DNA from: Dyella_B nitratireducens
Lineage (GTDB): Bacteria; Pseudomonadota; Gammaproteobacteria; Xanthomonadales; Rhodanobacteraceae
DNA length: 64,000 nucleotides
NCBI RefSeq assembly: GCF_049532905.1
Contig: NZ_CP064032.1
Coordinates: forward strand, 1,488,001 to 1,552,000
Reading direction: 5' to 3'
Of the stretch, positions 35,165-44,700 are shown one piece after another. Made by a program: the position numbers and the translations under genes. The notes beneath the pieces are model-generated. The model worked only from the letters and a program-made list of their open reading frames with translations. It was not told the DNA's origin and did not search any database. Numbering within the stretch: position 1 is the first letter of the stretch; each line of letters starts with the position of its first letter.

Positions 35165-36178
35165 ATGCCTGCAAGAATCGAAGATGTTGCTGCGCATGCC
35201 GGCGTGTCCACCAAAACGGTGTCCCGCGTACTCAACGGCCATACGAGCGTGCGCGCCAAGCTGCGCACGCGGATCGAAGCCTCGATTCGCGCCCTCAATT
35301 ACGTACCCAACCCGGCGGCGCGTGGCCTGGCGGGAAACCGCTCGTATCTGGTCGCGCTGCTCTACGACAACCCGACGGCCAACTCCAGCTACATCATGGA
35401 ACTGATCGTGGGTGTGCTGCAGGCATGCAAGGGCACGCCCTATAACGCGGTGCTGCATCCCTTCGATGCGGTGGACGACCTGGCCGCGCAGATCGACGGC
35501 TTCGTGGCGACGCATCGCCCGGATGCCCTGGTACTGGTGCCGCCGCATGCGAACAACGCCAAGCTGCTGCAACGCCTTGACGAGCTGGACATACGTTATT
35601 CGACGATCTCCTCGAAGTTGCGCCAATCACGTATCGATATCGGCTTCGACGAGCGCAAGGCGGCGGCAGACATCGTCGAACACCTGATTTCGCTCGGGCA
35701 CCGGCGGATTGCCCACATCGCCGGATTGAAGGGGCACGGCGCGCACACTTGGCGGCTCAACGGCTATCGCGATGCATTGCGCAGGGCCGGTATCGCGTAC
35801 GACGAATCGTTGGTGGTGGAAGGGGACTTCACGTTCGCTTCGGGTATGGCTGCCGCCCGAACGCTGCTCAAGCGGCGGCGTCCGCCCACGGCGATCTTCG
35901 GGGCGAACGACGACATGGCTTGCGGCGCGATACGCGAAGCTTACGAACGCGGGTTGGCCATCCCCCATGACCTGTCGGTATGCGGCTTCGACGACACGCC
36001 GGTGTCGCAGTTGATCTCGCCTGGCTTGACGACGGTGCGCCAGCCTTGCCGCGAGATCGCCTGCCTGGCTGCCGAAAGCGTCTTGCAGTCGATCCGCGAC
36101 CCAGCCATGCGCGTGCAAGCGCGCGTGCCGTATCAGATGCAACTACGCGCATCCACGATTGAACTCAAAAAGCCGTAG
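35165..36178 (+). CDS. LacI family transcriptional regulator
   Basis: A 337-residue repressor. The N-terminal helix-turn-helix is RIEDVAAHAGVSTKTVSRVLNG with the hinge helix NPAARGLAGNRS; the periplasmic-binding-protein-like domain includes HLISLGHRRIAHIAG, RPPTAIFGANDDMACGAIREA and DLSVCGFDDTPVSQLISPGLTTV. It sits between the receptor and the permease genes, and four AGCGCT-centred operator-like sites occur before the receptor and the glucanase. It is probably released by a small sugar from the glycan taken up. The inducer cannot be read from sequence. Confidence 0.93.
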   Translation: MPARIEDVAAHAGVSTKTVSRVLNGHTSVRAKLRTRIEASIRALNYVPNPAARGLAGNRSYLVALLYDNPTANSSYIMELIVGVLQACKGTPYNAVLHPFDAVDDLAAQIDGFVATHRPDALVLVPPHANNAKLLQRLDELDIRYSTISSKLRQSRIDIGFDERKAAADIVEHLISLGHRRIAHIAGLKGHGAHTWRLNGYRDALRRAGIAYDESLVVEGDFTFASGMAAARTLLKRRRPPTAIFGANDDMACGAIREAYERGLAIPHDLSVCGFDDTPVSQLISPGLTTVRQPCREIACLAAESVLQSIRDPAMRVQARVPYQMQLRASTIELKKP

Positions 36179-36246
36179 GATTCGCTCTCCACCGTCGTCG
36201 GGTTCGCCATGAGCCTGGCAGGCGGATTCACGGAGGGGCGGAAGCG

Positions 36247-37542
36247 GTGATCGACGACACAGCCGAAACTGCGATGCGCGGGCTGCCGCAGGGCACGGCG
36301 ACCGCTGATACAACCCGGCACGCGCGCCAGGTCGGCTGGCTGTTCATCGTGATCTACGGCATGGCCTATACGGGCCTATGGATGGCGTTGCTTCCGCCGA
36401 TCCTGACGGGTTTGACGATGCGCGTGCACGAACTCGCGCCCGCGCATGCAACCGGCAGCCTGTCGCTGGTGGTGGGCGTGGGCGCGCTGATGGCATTGTT
36501 CGGCAATCCGTTCTTCGGCCGCCTGTCGGATCGCACGACGTCGCGTTTCGGCATGCGCCGGCCTTGGCTGATCGCTGGTGCCCTGGGCGGGGCGGTGGGG
36601 CTGGCGGTGATTGCGACGGCGGTGTCGATTCCGCAACTCCTGCTGGGCTGGTGCATCACGCAACTTGCCTACAACGCGGAACTGGCTGCATTGGCGGCGA
36701 TCTTTGCCGATCAGGTTCCGGCGACGCAACGCGGCACGGTGTCAGGCATCGTGGGCATCAGCCTGCCGTTGGGCATGATCGGCGGCACCTTCCTGATGCA
36801 GGCTCTCGCGGATTCCACGCTCGCCATGTTCCTGGTGTCGGCCGTTATTGCCTTGGCCAGCGCACTCATCCTGGTCTGGATGCTGCCCGATCACCGATTG
36901 GCTGCGACTCAGCGACTGCCTTACGGGTGGCGCGAATTCCTCGGCAGCTACTGGATCAATCCGCTGCGCTTCCCCGATTTCGCGTGGGCGTGGAGCAGCC
37001 GTTTCCTGCTCTACGCCGGTATTGCGGTGCTGATGACCTATCAAGGGCTCTATCTGATCCACCAATTGGGCTGTGCGCCCACCGACGTACCACGCCGGAT
37101 ATTCCTGGCCACCCTGGTGCAGTTCTGCATGGTGGCGATCTTCAGTGCCTTGGGCGGTGGCTTGTCCGATGCCGTGGGGCGGCGCAAGGTCTTCGTCTCC
37201 GGTGCCGCGGCGGTTTATGCGTTGGCCTTGTTGATCATCGCCTTTGCTGCTTCGTTTCGCTGGTTTCTCGCGGGCATGGCGATTGGCGGCATCGCGCAGG
37301 GGGTGTATCTGGCCACCGATCTTGCACTGGTGACGGACGTGTTGCCGCAACGTGAGACCCATGCCGCCCGGAACCTTGGCATCTTCAACATTGCCAACGT
37401 CATGCCGCAGTCGCTGATGCCAGCGGTTGCTCCTGGGATTTTGCTGGTGAGCGGCGGCAGCTATACAGCGCTGTTTGTGGTGGCGGCCATGTTTGTTGCA
37501 TTGAGTGCATGGGCCATCTTGCCGGTGCGTGGGGTGAAGTAG
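36247..37542 (+). CDS. MFS sugar permease, SLC45/sucrose-symporter-like
   Basis: A 431-residue, 12-helix transporter. FFGRLSDRTTSRFGMRRPWLIAG is the extended motif A with the R-x-G-x-R-R-P sequence typical of glycoside-cation symporters of the SLC45/GPH-like branch. GGLSDAVGRRKVFV is the second-half counterpart. A GTG start at 36247 is used; an ATG at 36274 would remove nine residues of the cytosolic tail. It starts 68 bases after the LacI gene and probably shares its transcript. It would import disaccharides released by the locus's glucanase. Confidence 0.85.
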   Translation: MIDDTAETAMRGLPQGTATADTTRHARQVGWLFIVIYGMAYTGLWMALLPPILTGLTMRVHELAPAHATGSLSLVVGVGALMALFGNPFFGRLSDRTTSRFGMRRPWLIAGALGGAVGLAVIATAVSIPQLLLGWCITQLAYNAELAALAAIFADQVPATQRGTVSGIVGISLPLGMIGGTFLMQALADSTLAMFLVSAVIALASALILVWMLPDHRLAATQRLPYGWREFLGSYWINPLRFPDFAWAWSSRFLLYAGIAVLMTYQGLYLIHQLGCAPTDVPRRIFLATLVQFCMVAIFSALGGGLSDAVGRRKVFVSGAAAVYALALLIIAFAASFRWFLAGMAIGGIAQGVYLATDLALVTDVLPQRETHAARNLGIFNIANVMPQSLMPAVAPGILLVSGGSYTALFVVAAMFVALSAWAILPVRGVK

Positions 37543-37614
37543 GTTGGGTTAGCGCAGCGTAACCCAACAAATCGTTTCGAACATGTTGGGTTACGCTGCG
37601 CTAAACCAACCTAC
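37539..37614. repeat. Palindromic repeat type C
   Basis: GTAGGTTGGGTTAGCGCAGC and its near reverse complement enclose about 25 bases; each arm holds a GTTGGGTTACGCTGCGCTAA unit of a kind common in gammaproteobacteria. It overlaps the permease stop codon and may end its transcript. Confidence 0.85.
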
Positions 37615-37624
37615 ACGACTGAGG

Positions 37625-37850
37625 CTCATAAAACTGCCGTTTTATAGGCACTTTTTTGCAAAGGAATGCAGCGATGAACTTGTTCTCACCATAGTTTTCA
37701 ATCTTGCCTTATCGTCATTCCGGCGAAGGCCGGAATCCATCGCCAGCACGAAGCATGGATTCCGGCCTTCGCCGGAATAACGGTGAGGTGCTACGAAACT
37801 TCCCCCGACAGCAGTGGGCCTTAGCCGGAATGACGACTCGCTCTGAAACG
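37625..37850. mobile_element. MITE-like complex repeat, copy A
   Basis: About 215 of these 226 bases match, in reverse orientation, the region 57719-57942, including the non-palindromic parts TTTTTGCAAA..., GAACTTGTT and TTCAATCTTGCCTT. The core holds the 68-base REP-like palindrome 37714-37781. No coding capacity is present, so it would need a transposase supplied from elsewhere. Confidence 0.65.
37714..37781. repeat. REP-like repeat, short form (68 bp)
   Basis: GTCATTCCGGCGAAGGCCGG and its near reverse complement surround CCATCGCCAGCACGAAGCATGG. It forms the centre of the complex element 37625-37850. Confidence 0.85.
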
Positions 37851-37934
37851 GCCTTGACGTGAACTTCGAACGGGCGATTTTCGTCATCACTCTGGCGATA
37901 ACCCACGAGCGGCGAGATCGCCATCACGGAAAAA

Positions 37935-37948
37935 TGACAGCGCTTGTA
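37935..37948 (+). promoter_or_regulatory. LacI-type operator, site 3
   Basis: TGACAGCGCTTGTA, identical to the sites at 35035 and 37957. Site 4 follows after eight bases, so the two centres are 22 bases apart, about two helical turns. Confidence 0.78.
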
Positions 37949-37956
37949 TTTTCATT

Positions 37957-37970
37957 TGACAGCGCTTGTA
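37957..37970 (+). promoter_or_regulatory. LacI-type operator, site 4
   Basis: TGACAGCGCTTGTA again, here in the wider context TTGACAGCGCTTGTAC that also surrounds site 2 upstream of the receptor. It lies 139 bases before the glucanase start. Confidence 0.78.
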
Positions 37971-38108
37971 CTTTTGACTCGTAGCGCCACACAACAACCA
38001 GAAACTCCCAACGGCGACTGTCCCCACACGGCTGCATCAAAGCGTGCCGTGAAATCGCCCATTCCCAATTGTTTGGCAGTGATTTCACCCCTAGCAAAGG
38101 AGACAGTC

Positions 38109-39932
38109 ATGCAAAAGAGCAATGAATCGACGGCGTGGCCCACGCTGGCACTGAGTTCGCTGGGCAGTACGATCTGCGCTGCGCTCTCCACGACCGCGCT
38201 GACGGCCATGCCGATACAGTCGGTGCATGCACAGACAACCTGTGCGGCCGCCTGGAGCGCCTCGGCCGTGTATACACAAGGCCAAGTCGCAAGCGAGAGC
38301 GGCGTCAATTACGTCGCCAACTGGTGGACGCAAGGCAATGACCCGGCCACCAACAATGGTGGTGCCGGCAGCGGCCAGCCGTGGACGTCGCAGGGTAGTT
38401 GCGGCAGCTCGCCAGCGCCTACACCGACGCCCACTCCTACTCCCACGCCGACACCAACTCCCACACCGACGCCCACTCCTACTCCCACGCCGACACCAAC
38501 TCCCACACCTTCGGCGAGTTACGGCGCCACCGCCGAGCCGGGTGGGGTGGAGCAGTTCTATGCCGACGGTGGCACGTGGGCCGATCTCCATTACACCCCT
38601 GCCGGCGGCAGCCAGCTCAATGTCCGTATGAGCAACAGCGGCACCGATAACAGTTACCAGGTGTCCGGCCTCACCAATGGCGAACAGGTGAGTTACTGGT
38701 TCACGATTGGCCAGAGCGACGGATCGGCGGTGAACACGCCCTCACAGACGTTGACGTATGCAGCGCCGACACCCACTCCAACGCCGACGCCTACACCTTC
38801 GCCATCAGGCCCGGTATTTCCAACGGCAGGCACCACCTTCAACCTGGTCAACGGCACCAACGGCACGTATGCGGACAGCCAGATCTACTGGACCATGGTC
38901 GGCCAGGATCCGGCGCACCCAGGCACCTTCGTGCACGTCGATTGCGCGGGCGACCTCATTCCCATGGCGCCAGGCGACAACGGCGCATTGAGCAAGAACG
39001 GCCAGAGCTACGCCGATTATTCGATCCCGTTTTCGCAGTGCAAATCGTTCACCGTGCCGCAGATCCTTTCCGCGCGCATCTACCTGAGCGTCGCCAGCCC
39101 GATGTACATCCAGGCGGTCGGCAATCCGGTATACGGCTACACCGGTCCGAACATCGACAACCCTAGCGATCCGAACATCAACGTGACCTTCGACTTCGTG
39201 GAAGTGAACATCAACGCCACGAACTTCTACGGCAACACCACACGCGTCGACCAATTCGGCATGCCGATTCGCCTGGAACTGCAAGACCCCAGCGGCTACG
39301 ACCAGACCGTAGGCGAAACGGAAACCCGCGCCGCGCTGTTCCAGGAGTTCGTAGCGCAGGTGCCGCAGCCGTTCCAGTCGCTGGCCCAGGTACAAGCACC
39401 GTACCGCATCGTGGCGCCGGCGCATGGCAGCTTTGGCGCTGGCGGCGCACAGGCCACTTATCTGGACAGCTACATCCAGTCCATCTGGAACCAATATCGC
39501 AGCCAGTCGCTGGTATTCACCGATGCGCAAGGCACCTTCACCGGCAACGTCGTCGGCAACCAGTTCGTATTCACCGACGGGCAGGGCACGTACTACATCA
39601 ACAACGTACCGACCACACAGGAGGTGCTGCTGGGCAATGGTGTGTTCAACGACGCCACCAACGCCGCCGCAGGCGTTCCGACGGCCAAGCAATTGCAAAT
39701 CCAGGCGCAGTTAGATGCCGCATTGAATCGGCATGTGGCCGAAAACGCTGCCGAGTGGGATACGTCGGCGAACTTCTACAACAGCGCGCCGACCAACTCC
39801 TACGCTGCGTTCTGGCATGCGCACAGCATCAACGGGCTCACTTATGGGTTTCCGTATGACGACGTGCGTGGTTTCAGTTCTTCGCTGATCGGCACCAATC
39901 CTACGGTGGCTACTATCACGGTAGGCTGGTAA
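38109..39932 (+). CDS. Secreted GH64-type beta-1,3-glucanase with carbohydrate-binding modules
   Basis: A 607-residue exported enzyme. The signal peptide ends near QSVHAQ (about residue 40). A CBM5/12-like module follows (WSASAVYTQGQVASESG, NYVANWWTQGNDP), then a Pro-Thr linker of about 36 residues, a CBM56-like beta module (YGATAEPGGVEQFYADGGTW to YWFTIGQSDGS), a second short Pro-Thr linker, and a catalytic domain of about 370 residues with YWTMVGQDP, FVEVNINATNFYGNTTRVDQF and FGMPIRLEL. The Glu of FVEVN and the Asp of RVDQF are 16 residues apart, matching the E154/D170 pair I recall for GH64 laminaripentaose-producing glucanase. AGGAGA precedes the ATG at 38109. Two LacI operators lie upstream. 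Confidence 0.85.
   Translation: MQKSNESTAWPTLALSSLGSTICAALSTTALTAMPIQSVHAQTTCAAAWSASAVYTQGQVASESGVNYVANWWTQGNDPATNNGGAGSGQPWTSQGSCGSSPAPTPTPTPTPTPTPTPTPTPTPTPTPTPTPTPSASYGATAEPGGVEQFYADGGTWADLHYTPAGGSQLNVRMSNSGTDNSYQVSGLTNGEQVSYWFTIGQSDGSAVNTPSQTLTYAAPTPTPTPTPTPSPSGPVFPTAGTTFNLVNGTNGTYADSQIYWTMVGQDPAHPGTFVHVDCAGDLIPMAPGDNGALSKNGQSYADYSIPFSQCKSFTVPQILSARIYLSVASPMYIQAVGNPVYGYTGPNIDNPSDPNINVTFDFVEVNINATNFYGNTTRVDQFGMPIRLELQDPSGYDQTVGETETRAALFQEFVAQVPQPFQSLAQVQAPYRIVAPAHGSFGAGGAQATYLDSYIQSIWNQYRSQSLVFTDAQGTFTGNVVGNQFVFTDGQGTYYINNVPTTQEVLLGNGVFNDATNAAAGVPTAKQLQIQAQLDAALNRHVAENAAEWDTSANFYNSAPTNSYAAFWHAHSINGLTYGFPYDDVRGFSSSLIGTNPTVATITVGW
38421..38508. repeat. Hexamer-type tract coding for a Pro-Thr linker
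   Basis: Repeats of CCNACN units, among them two near-identical 36-base blocks (CACTCCTACTCCCACGCCGA...), lie inside the glucanase gene. Unit changes alter linker length in steps of two residues without a frameshift. Confidence 0.75.
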
Positions 39933-39940
39933 GGGTGCAT

Positions 39941-39969
39941 GGAAAGGCCCCGCTTGGCGGGGCCTTTCC
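39941..39969. terminator. Strong hairpin terminator between convergent genes
   Basis: GGAAAGGCCCCGC, a TTG loop, then GCGGGGCCTTTCC: a perfect 13-base stem eight bases after the glucanase stop and 31 bases after the giant-protein operon's end (minus strand, 40001). It probably stops transcription from both sides. Confidence 0.82.
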
Positions 39970-40000
39970 AATGTGACTTATAGGAACGCCATGCACTTCT

Positions 40001-41764
40001 TCATGGACTCGGTGCCGGCGTTTCCTGGCGCACGACGTCGAAACGCAATCCCGACCAGCCCGGACCTTTGCCTGGACCTGATTTGCGAGCAAGCCACACG
40101 AGCGTATTTCCGCTGGCCGATCGTGCGCGGCGAAAATAACGATCGGCGAGTACGCCCGATCGCGGCACCACATGATCGAGCAGGAAGAACGGCTGGCCGG
40201 GATCGAGCAACTCCGCGCGCCCGGTGACGGTGTACGGTCCGCTGGTGGTGGGAATGACCATCGTGCCGCGGCGCAGGTACAAAGCACCATTGGGGCCTTG
40301 CTCGGGCACCATCGGAATCCAATTGTTCGGTGCGGGGATTTCCAGCGTGTAGTAGATCTGCGGACCATCTGCCGTTGCCTGCGGCGGCGGGGGCACGGGA
40401 TTGGACTGCAGCCATCGCACATAAGCCTCCTGGCCATCGACTGCTGCATCGAGATCGCCTTGCAGCTGATTTTCGACCGCCCACGCCATCGCTGCCATGT
40501 CGTCGCGCAGGAATTGCACTTCCTCGATCGCGTCGGCTTCCTCGACGACGCCAAGCGTGGAAGCGAGCACGATGAAATCGGATCGCACGCCGTTGCCGGA
40601 TAGCTTGAACATCGACCACGGCGCTTCGCCGGCATTGACGGTGGTGTCTTCCGAAGGACGAATCAGCGTGCGTATGCCGAACGTATCGGTCACCACCAAG
40701 GTCGCGATGCGGCTCAAGTCGCCTTGCCCGGCAGGTACCGGCACGGAGAACCAATCGTTGCCGTAAATCAGCGCGAACTCCATCACCAGCAGCTTGGCCA
40801 GGTCGACCTGTTCGGCATTGAGCTGGCCGAAATCCGTCACGCTATCTTCGAACGTCCACCAGCGCGGGTCGTGCACGCCGCGGAACGTCACGTGGTTGGG
40901 GAGGAAATTCAACGTAAACGGCGTGATCTGCGCGGGGTTGGAAGACGCCAGCGGATTATTCGCGTCGGGTATCAGCGCGAACGAATACCAGTCCAGATGG
41001 CCGCCTGGAAAAGCGGGGGCATTCAACAGCAGGCTGCGGCCCGGCGCCGGCGATCCCAGCGCAAAGCTGTAATCCAGTTGCGTGTCTTGCCATGCCGCAT
41101 CCGATTGGGGTTCGGAGAACAAGCTCTGGCGATACGCCACGAAGCTCGCGAGCACCGCGGGCATCCCCGGATCGCTGGCCGCTGCGGGGAGAGGAATGGC
41201 CGGCGTCTGGCCGGCGGCCACGGCGAGCGCCGACGCGTATAGCGCTTCGCCGTCGGTGACGCGGCCCGCCATCAAGGCGCGAAAACGTACGGCGTCGACC
41301 GGCGCATAAGTCGGGTCGGGTACGTTCGGTGAAATGGGAAACGCTAGTCGAAACGCCGCAATGATCGCGTCGGCGCCGACGATGCCGCTCTGCTGCACCA
41401 GCGATTCGAAATAAAACCCGAGTTGCACCGACCCACGCAATTTCAGCGCCACGCTTTCGCGTTCCACATGCACTTCCAGCGGCAGGCTGGCATCCAGCGC
41501 CATCGTCGTGCTCGCGTTCGAACCGGGCTGATACGTGGTGACGGTCTGCGTCTCGCCCGCCATGGTGGCTTGCACGGGCGAGCCGGCGTCGGCGCCGAGA
41601 AATTCGCCGACTTGCCACTGGCGCGCCAACATCCACAGCGGATCGCGCACTTGCGCCTGCAGGCTGCGCGTCATCGATGCATCGCGTGGCTGGGGTTCCA
41701 GCCGCGTCCACGTCGTGACGGATGGCTTTGCCATCATTCGCCGGATCGCTGCGTCAAGCTGCAT
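40001..41764 (-). CDS. Large protein of unknown function, last gene of the giant-protein operon (P5)
   Basis: A 587-residue protein without signal peptide or membrane helix. Its start includes TRSLQAQVRDPLWMLARQWQVGEFLG and GADAGSPVQATMAGE, followed by a mixed alpha/beta chain with LPNHVTFRGVHDPRWWTFED and LLVMEFALIYGNDWFSVPVP, and a C-terminus of short beta strands. The wording is unlike known enzymes but resembles, from memory, uncharacterised proteins in other bacteria with similar large partners. The ATG overlaps the previous gene by 11 bases, with GAGGTG eight bases upstream, so it is translated together with it. Function unknown. Confidence 0.8.
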   Translation of the reverse strand: MQLDAAIRRMMAKPSVTTWTRLEPQPRDASMTRSLQAQVRDPLWMLARQWQVGEFLGADAGSPVQATMAGETQTVTTYQPGSNASTTMALDASLPLEVHVERESVALKLRGSVQLGFYFESLVQQSGIVGADAIIAAFRLAFPISPNVPDPTYAPVDAVRFRALMAGRVTDGEALYASALAVAAGQTPAIPLPAAASDPGMPAVLASFVAYRQSLFSEPQSDAAWQDTQLDYSFALGSPAPGRSLLLNAPAFPGGHLDWYSFALIPDANNPLASSNPAQITPFTLNFLPNHVTFRGVHDPRWWTFEDSVTDFGQLNAEQVDLAKLLVMEFALIYGNDWFSVPVPAGQGDLSRIATLVVTDTFGIRTLIRPSEDTTVNAGEAPWSMFKLSGNGVRSDFIVLASTLGVVEEADAIEEVQFLRDDMAAMAWAVENQLQGDLDAAVDGQEAYVRWLQSNPVPPPPQATADGPQIYYTLEIPAPNNWIPMVPEQGPNGALYLRRGTMVIPTTSGPYTVTGRAELLDPGQPFFLLDHVVPRSGVLADRYFRRARSASGNTLVWLARKSGPGKGPGWSGLRFDVVRQETPAPSP

Positions 41765-44700
41765 GGATAGGCACCTCGATCGGCACGAAGCGAGTTGAAA
41801 TGGTGGCGCCCTGCAAATTCAATGCGAAATACAGGGCAGGCAGAATTTGCCCAGCGGTGGTGACGCTGGCGAGATCGACCGTGCGAATCTTCGCCAGTTG
41901 CAAGGTTTCAGACAGCACTGCCTGCAGCATGGCGTCGTCCCAGTTTTCCTGCTGGGTGGGGCAGAGCGCGAGCAGAATGGCGTTGGGCGCTCGCGCGACC
42001 GGTTCTTCGAAATGGAAGGCGACGTAAGAGGCGCCCTGCGAACCAGGAATGCGCTCCAGCCACTGCTCGACCATCAGGCCGGCGTATGCGTTAGCCGTGG
42101 TGGGATCGCCGTGAGTGAGGCAGGCGAAAGCGATGCGCCCCTTGGGCGGTGGGTTGGACGGATCGATCGGCAGCGCAAGCCAGGTGTCGGGCGTGGCGGC
42201 GGGCGGCGGCATTTGTCCCAACAGCAGCGACGGCGGATAAAGCGCGCCACCCAGCAAGGCCTGCGCCGCGCTCAAGGCCATATCCATGCGGGATATGCCC
42301 TCATGCGTATACGTGAGCTGTCTTAGCCAACGCGTGGGCGCCTGTGCGTCGCTGGAAACCAGCGAAGCGGATTGCTGGAAGGCCGTTTGCAAGTCGGATA
42401 GATCAGGTGGTGCGAATTTGGGAAGCACCAGGAAATCGTTTCCGAAAATCGTATTGAACATGCCGAGCAGATCGGCGATGGATGCCGTGGCAATGGTCAC
42501 TTTCGATGCTTGCGTCAATCGCGCCTGCAACACGCCTGCGACGCTTGTCTGCTGTGGCGCCAGCGTGGGGTCCGCACCGCTGGTGCTGTTGGGAATCGAT
42601 CCCGTCACGTTGTAGAAACTGCATGTATACAATGCGGCGCGCATGGCGTCGGGTGTCGTGGCGGTGTTGAGCGCATTGAGATCGGAAGTAAGGCTGTTGA
42701 TGAGGTTCTGCGCGCGTGTCTGCAGTTCGGCCAGATCGGGAGTGCCTGCGGCAGTCGAGGCATCCGTGTTCTGGGTAGCGAAATCCTGTGGTGCGAGCGC
42801 GCGGCAGGAGCCGATGAACGTGCGCAAGGTCTGCGCGAGATAGAGCACATCGGGAAAGCCGGTGGAGCCGGCGGGCAGCCCGGTCGTATCGAATACGATC
42901 TGCAGCTGCTGCGCGCCGGCAGGCACCGGGGCGGCGTAGATGATGCGGTTTTCCAGTTCAGAGCGTTGCGGCGTCTGCGCCGCATTGGACAGTGCAAGCA
43001 CATCGAGCGGGCCGACTTTCAGGTCGCTCAAGGCCAGCACCAGCGAACCCGGATTGCCGCCCGAATCCTTATACGTCACCTGGCAACGTACGTGGGAGGG
43101 ATCCGGCAGCAACGTGCTGAGCCACGCATTGAGCAGGGGCTCGGCGGCGGCGCGCGGATGTTGCGGCACGCTGCTCCATGCGGCGGCGATGGTCGAATCG
43201 ATCAGTATCGCGGCGACGCGGTGCGTGAAGTCGATGCCGCCGGCCGGCGTGTCGACGACATCCGGGTCTGCCGGACGAGAGCCACGCGAGATCGCATCCA
43301 TCAAGCCGCCGCCGCGGCCCGGATTGCCGCGCACGACTTGAAACACCGCTTCGGCCATCGACACATCGCCGAGCGCACTCGACGCATCGTCCAGCATCTG
43401 CAAGATCGTGATCACGGCGTTTTGATCGGCGCCCGGCGGAGGCAAACCGGTGCCCCAATTGCCGCCGGCAGGCAAGCTCCCCGCATCCCACGCCGTACGC
43501 AAGGCAAGCCCGTCCACGACGTTGGATGCGGCCACCGACTCGGCCGGCGCGCTCGATGGCGTGAGCTTGCTGCCGACCACCGGATAAGCATTGCGGAACG
43601 GCTGGATATATTTTTGCAGGCCGAGACTGCTCAAGCTGTCTTCGAACAGGTAACCGTAGAGTGCGTTGAGGCTCTGTCCTTCTTGCACGCCGCGCAAAAG
43701 CGTGAGTGCGCGCTGGACGCGTTCCGAAGAGAAGTCCATCGACAGCAAGCTTTCCTCGGCCGTGCTCTTGTGCGTCATGTAGCCGTTGCGCAACACCGCG
43801 GCGACGGCTGCCTGCGTCGCGGATGGCGCGTAAATGTAGCCGCCGTTGTCGCTCAACGGCTGGACGGGTACCGGCAGTGTTCCGATGCCTGGATATTGTT
43901 TCAACCGCGCACCGTCGAGCGCCTGCACAGCTTGCAACTCGCTGCCCACCACCGGTTCGCGCCGGGCTTCGGGTTGAACGTTTTCGACCCAGCCGTAGCA
44001 ACCCAATCCGAAGGTGTTGTTCTGGCCCGCGCGCAACCGGTTGAACATGGCGTTGGCGATGCCGGTGGCCCACACGTCGAGGCGATGACTGCAGGCGTCG
44101 AGTGTCTCGGTCAGCAGTCGATCCAGTTCCGCGGAAGGAAGCGCGGCGAGGCGTGACAGACTGTTGCGAAAATCGTTGAGCTGCGCATACGGCGATGCGA
44201 TCGGGAAATTCACGTTGAGCAGATACTCCGCCCAGCTCACATGGGGATTGGGAATGGAGGGCCGTGCGAGCAGCTGCCACGGCGTCAAGCTCGTGGTGGC
44301 CGGCTGCATCGCAACCAGTTCGGTTTCGTGGAGTTGCACGGTGCCGAGTCTTCCCGCGTTCACTTCTTCATTGCCCGCGAGATTGGCGTATTCCATCAGC
44401 ACGGATTGACGGAGGATTTTGTAGAGCAGCGACGTCGGTGTGGTGCCCGGGTAATTTTCGGCCTGGATATCGGACACGCTCGCCGTCTGCAACCATTGGA
44501 TGTAGTTGCCTTTTTGTCCGCCGCCGAGATTGGCATCCGCCGTGATCGGGTCGGTTTCGGAAAGCGGCGCGGTCTGCACGGTGGAAAAATTCACCGGAAA
44601 ACTGTTTTCGTCCAGGCCGAACCCGATCAGGCGCGGATTCATGCTGGTGTAGCCGTACTGGTCGAGAAGCGCGCGTGCAGGCAATTGCAGATCTTCCCAC

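Larger units (their letters stand above)
37543..38108. other. Repeat-rich gap with operators before the glucanase gene
   Basis: This 566-base stretch contains most of repeat type C, the complex element at 37625-37850, and two operator sites at 37935 and 37957. No gene is seen. Confidence 0.7.

Noticed and set aside
42510..44156. 548-codon open frame on the plus strand inside the giant operon
   Set aside because: Arg-rich, low-complexity translation opposite to P4, with no domain; the coding signal is on the other strand.
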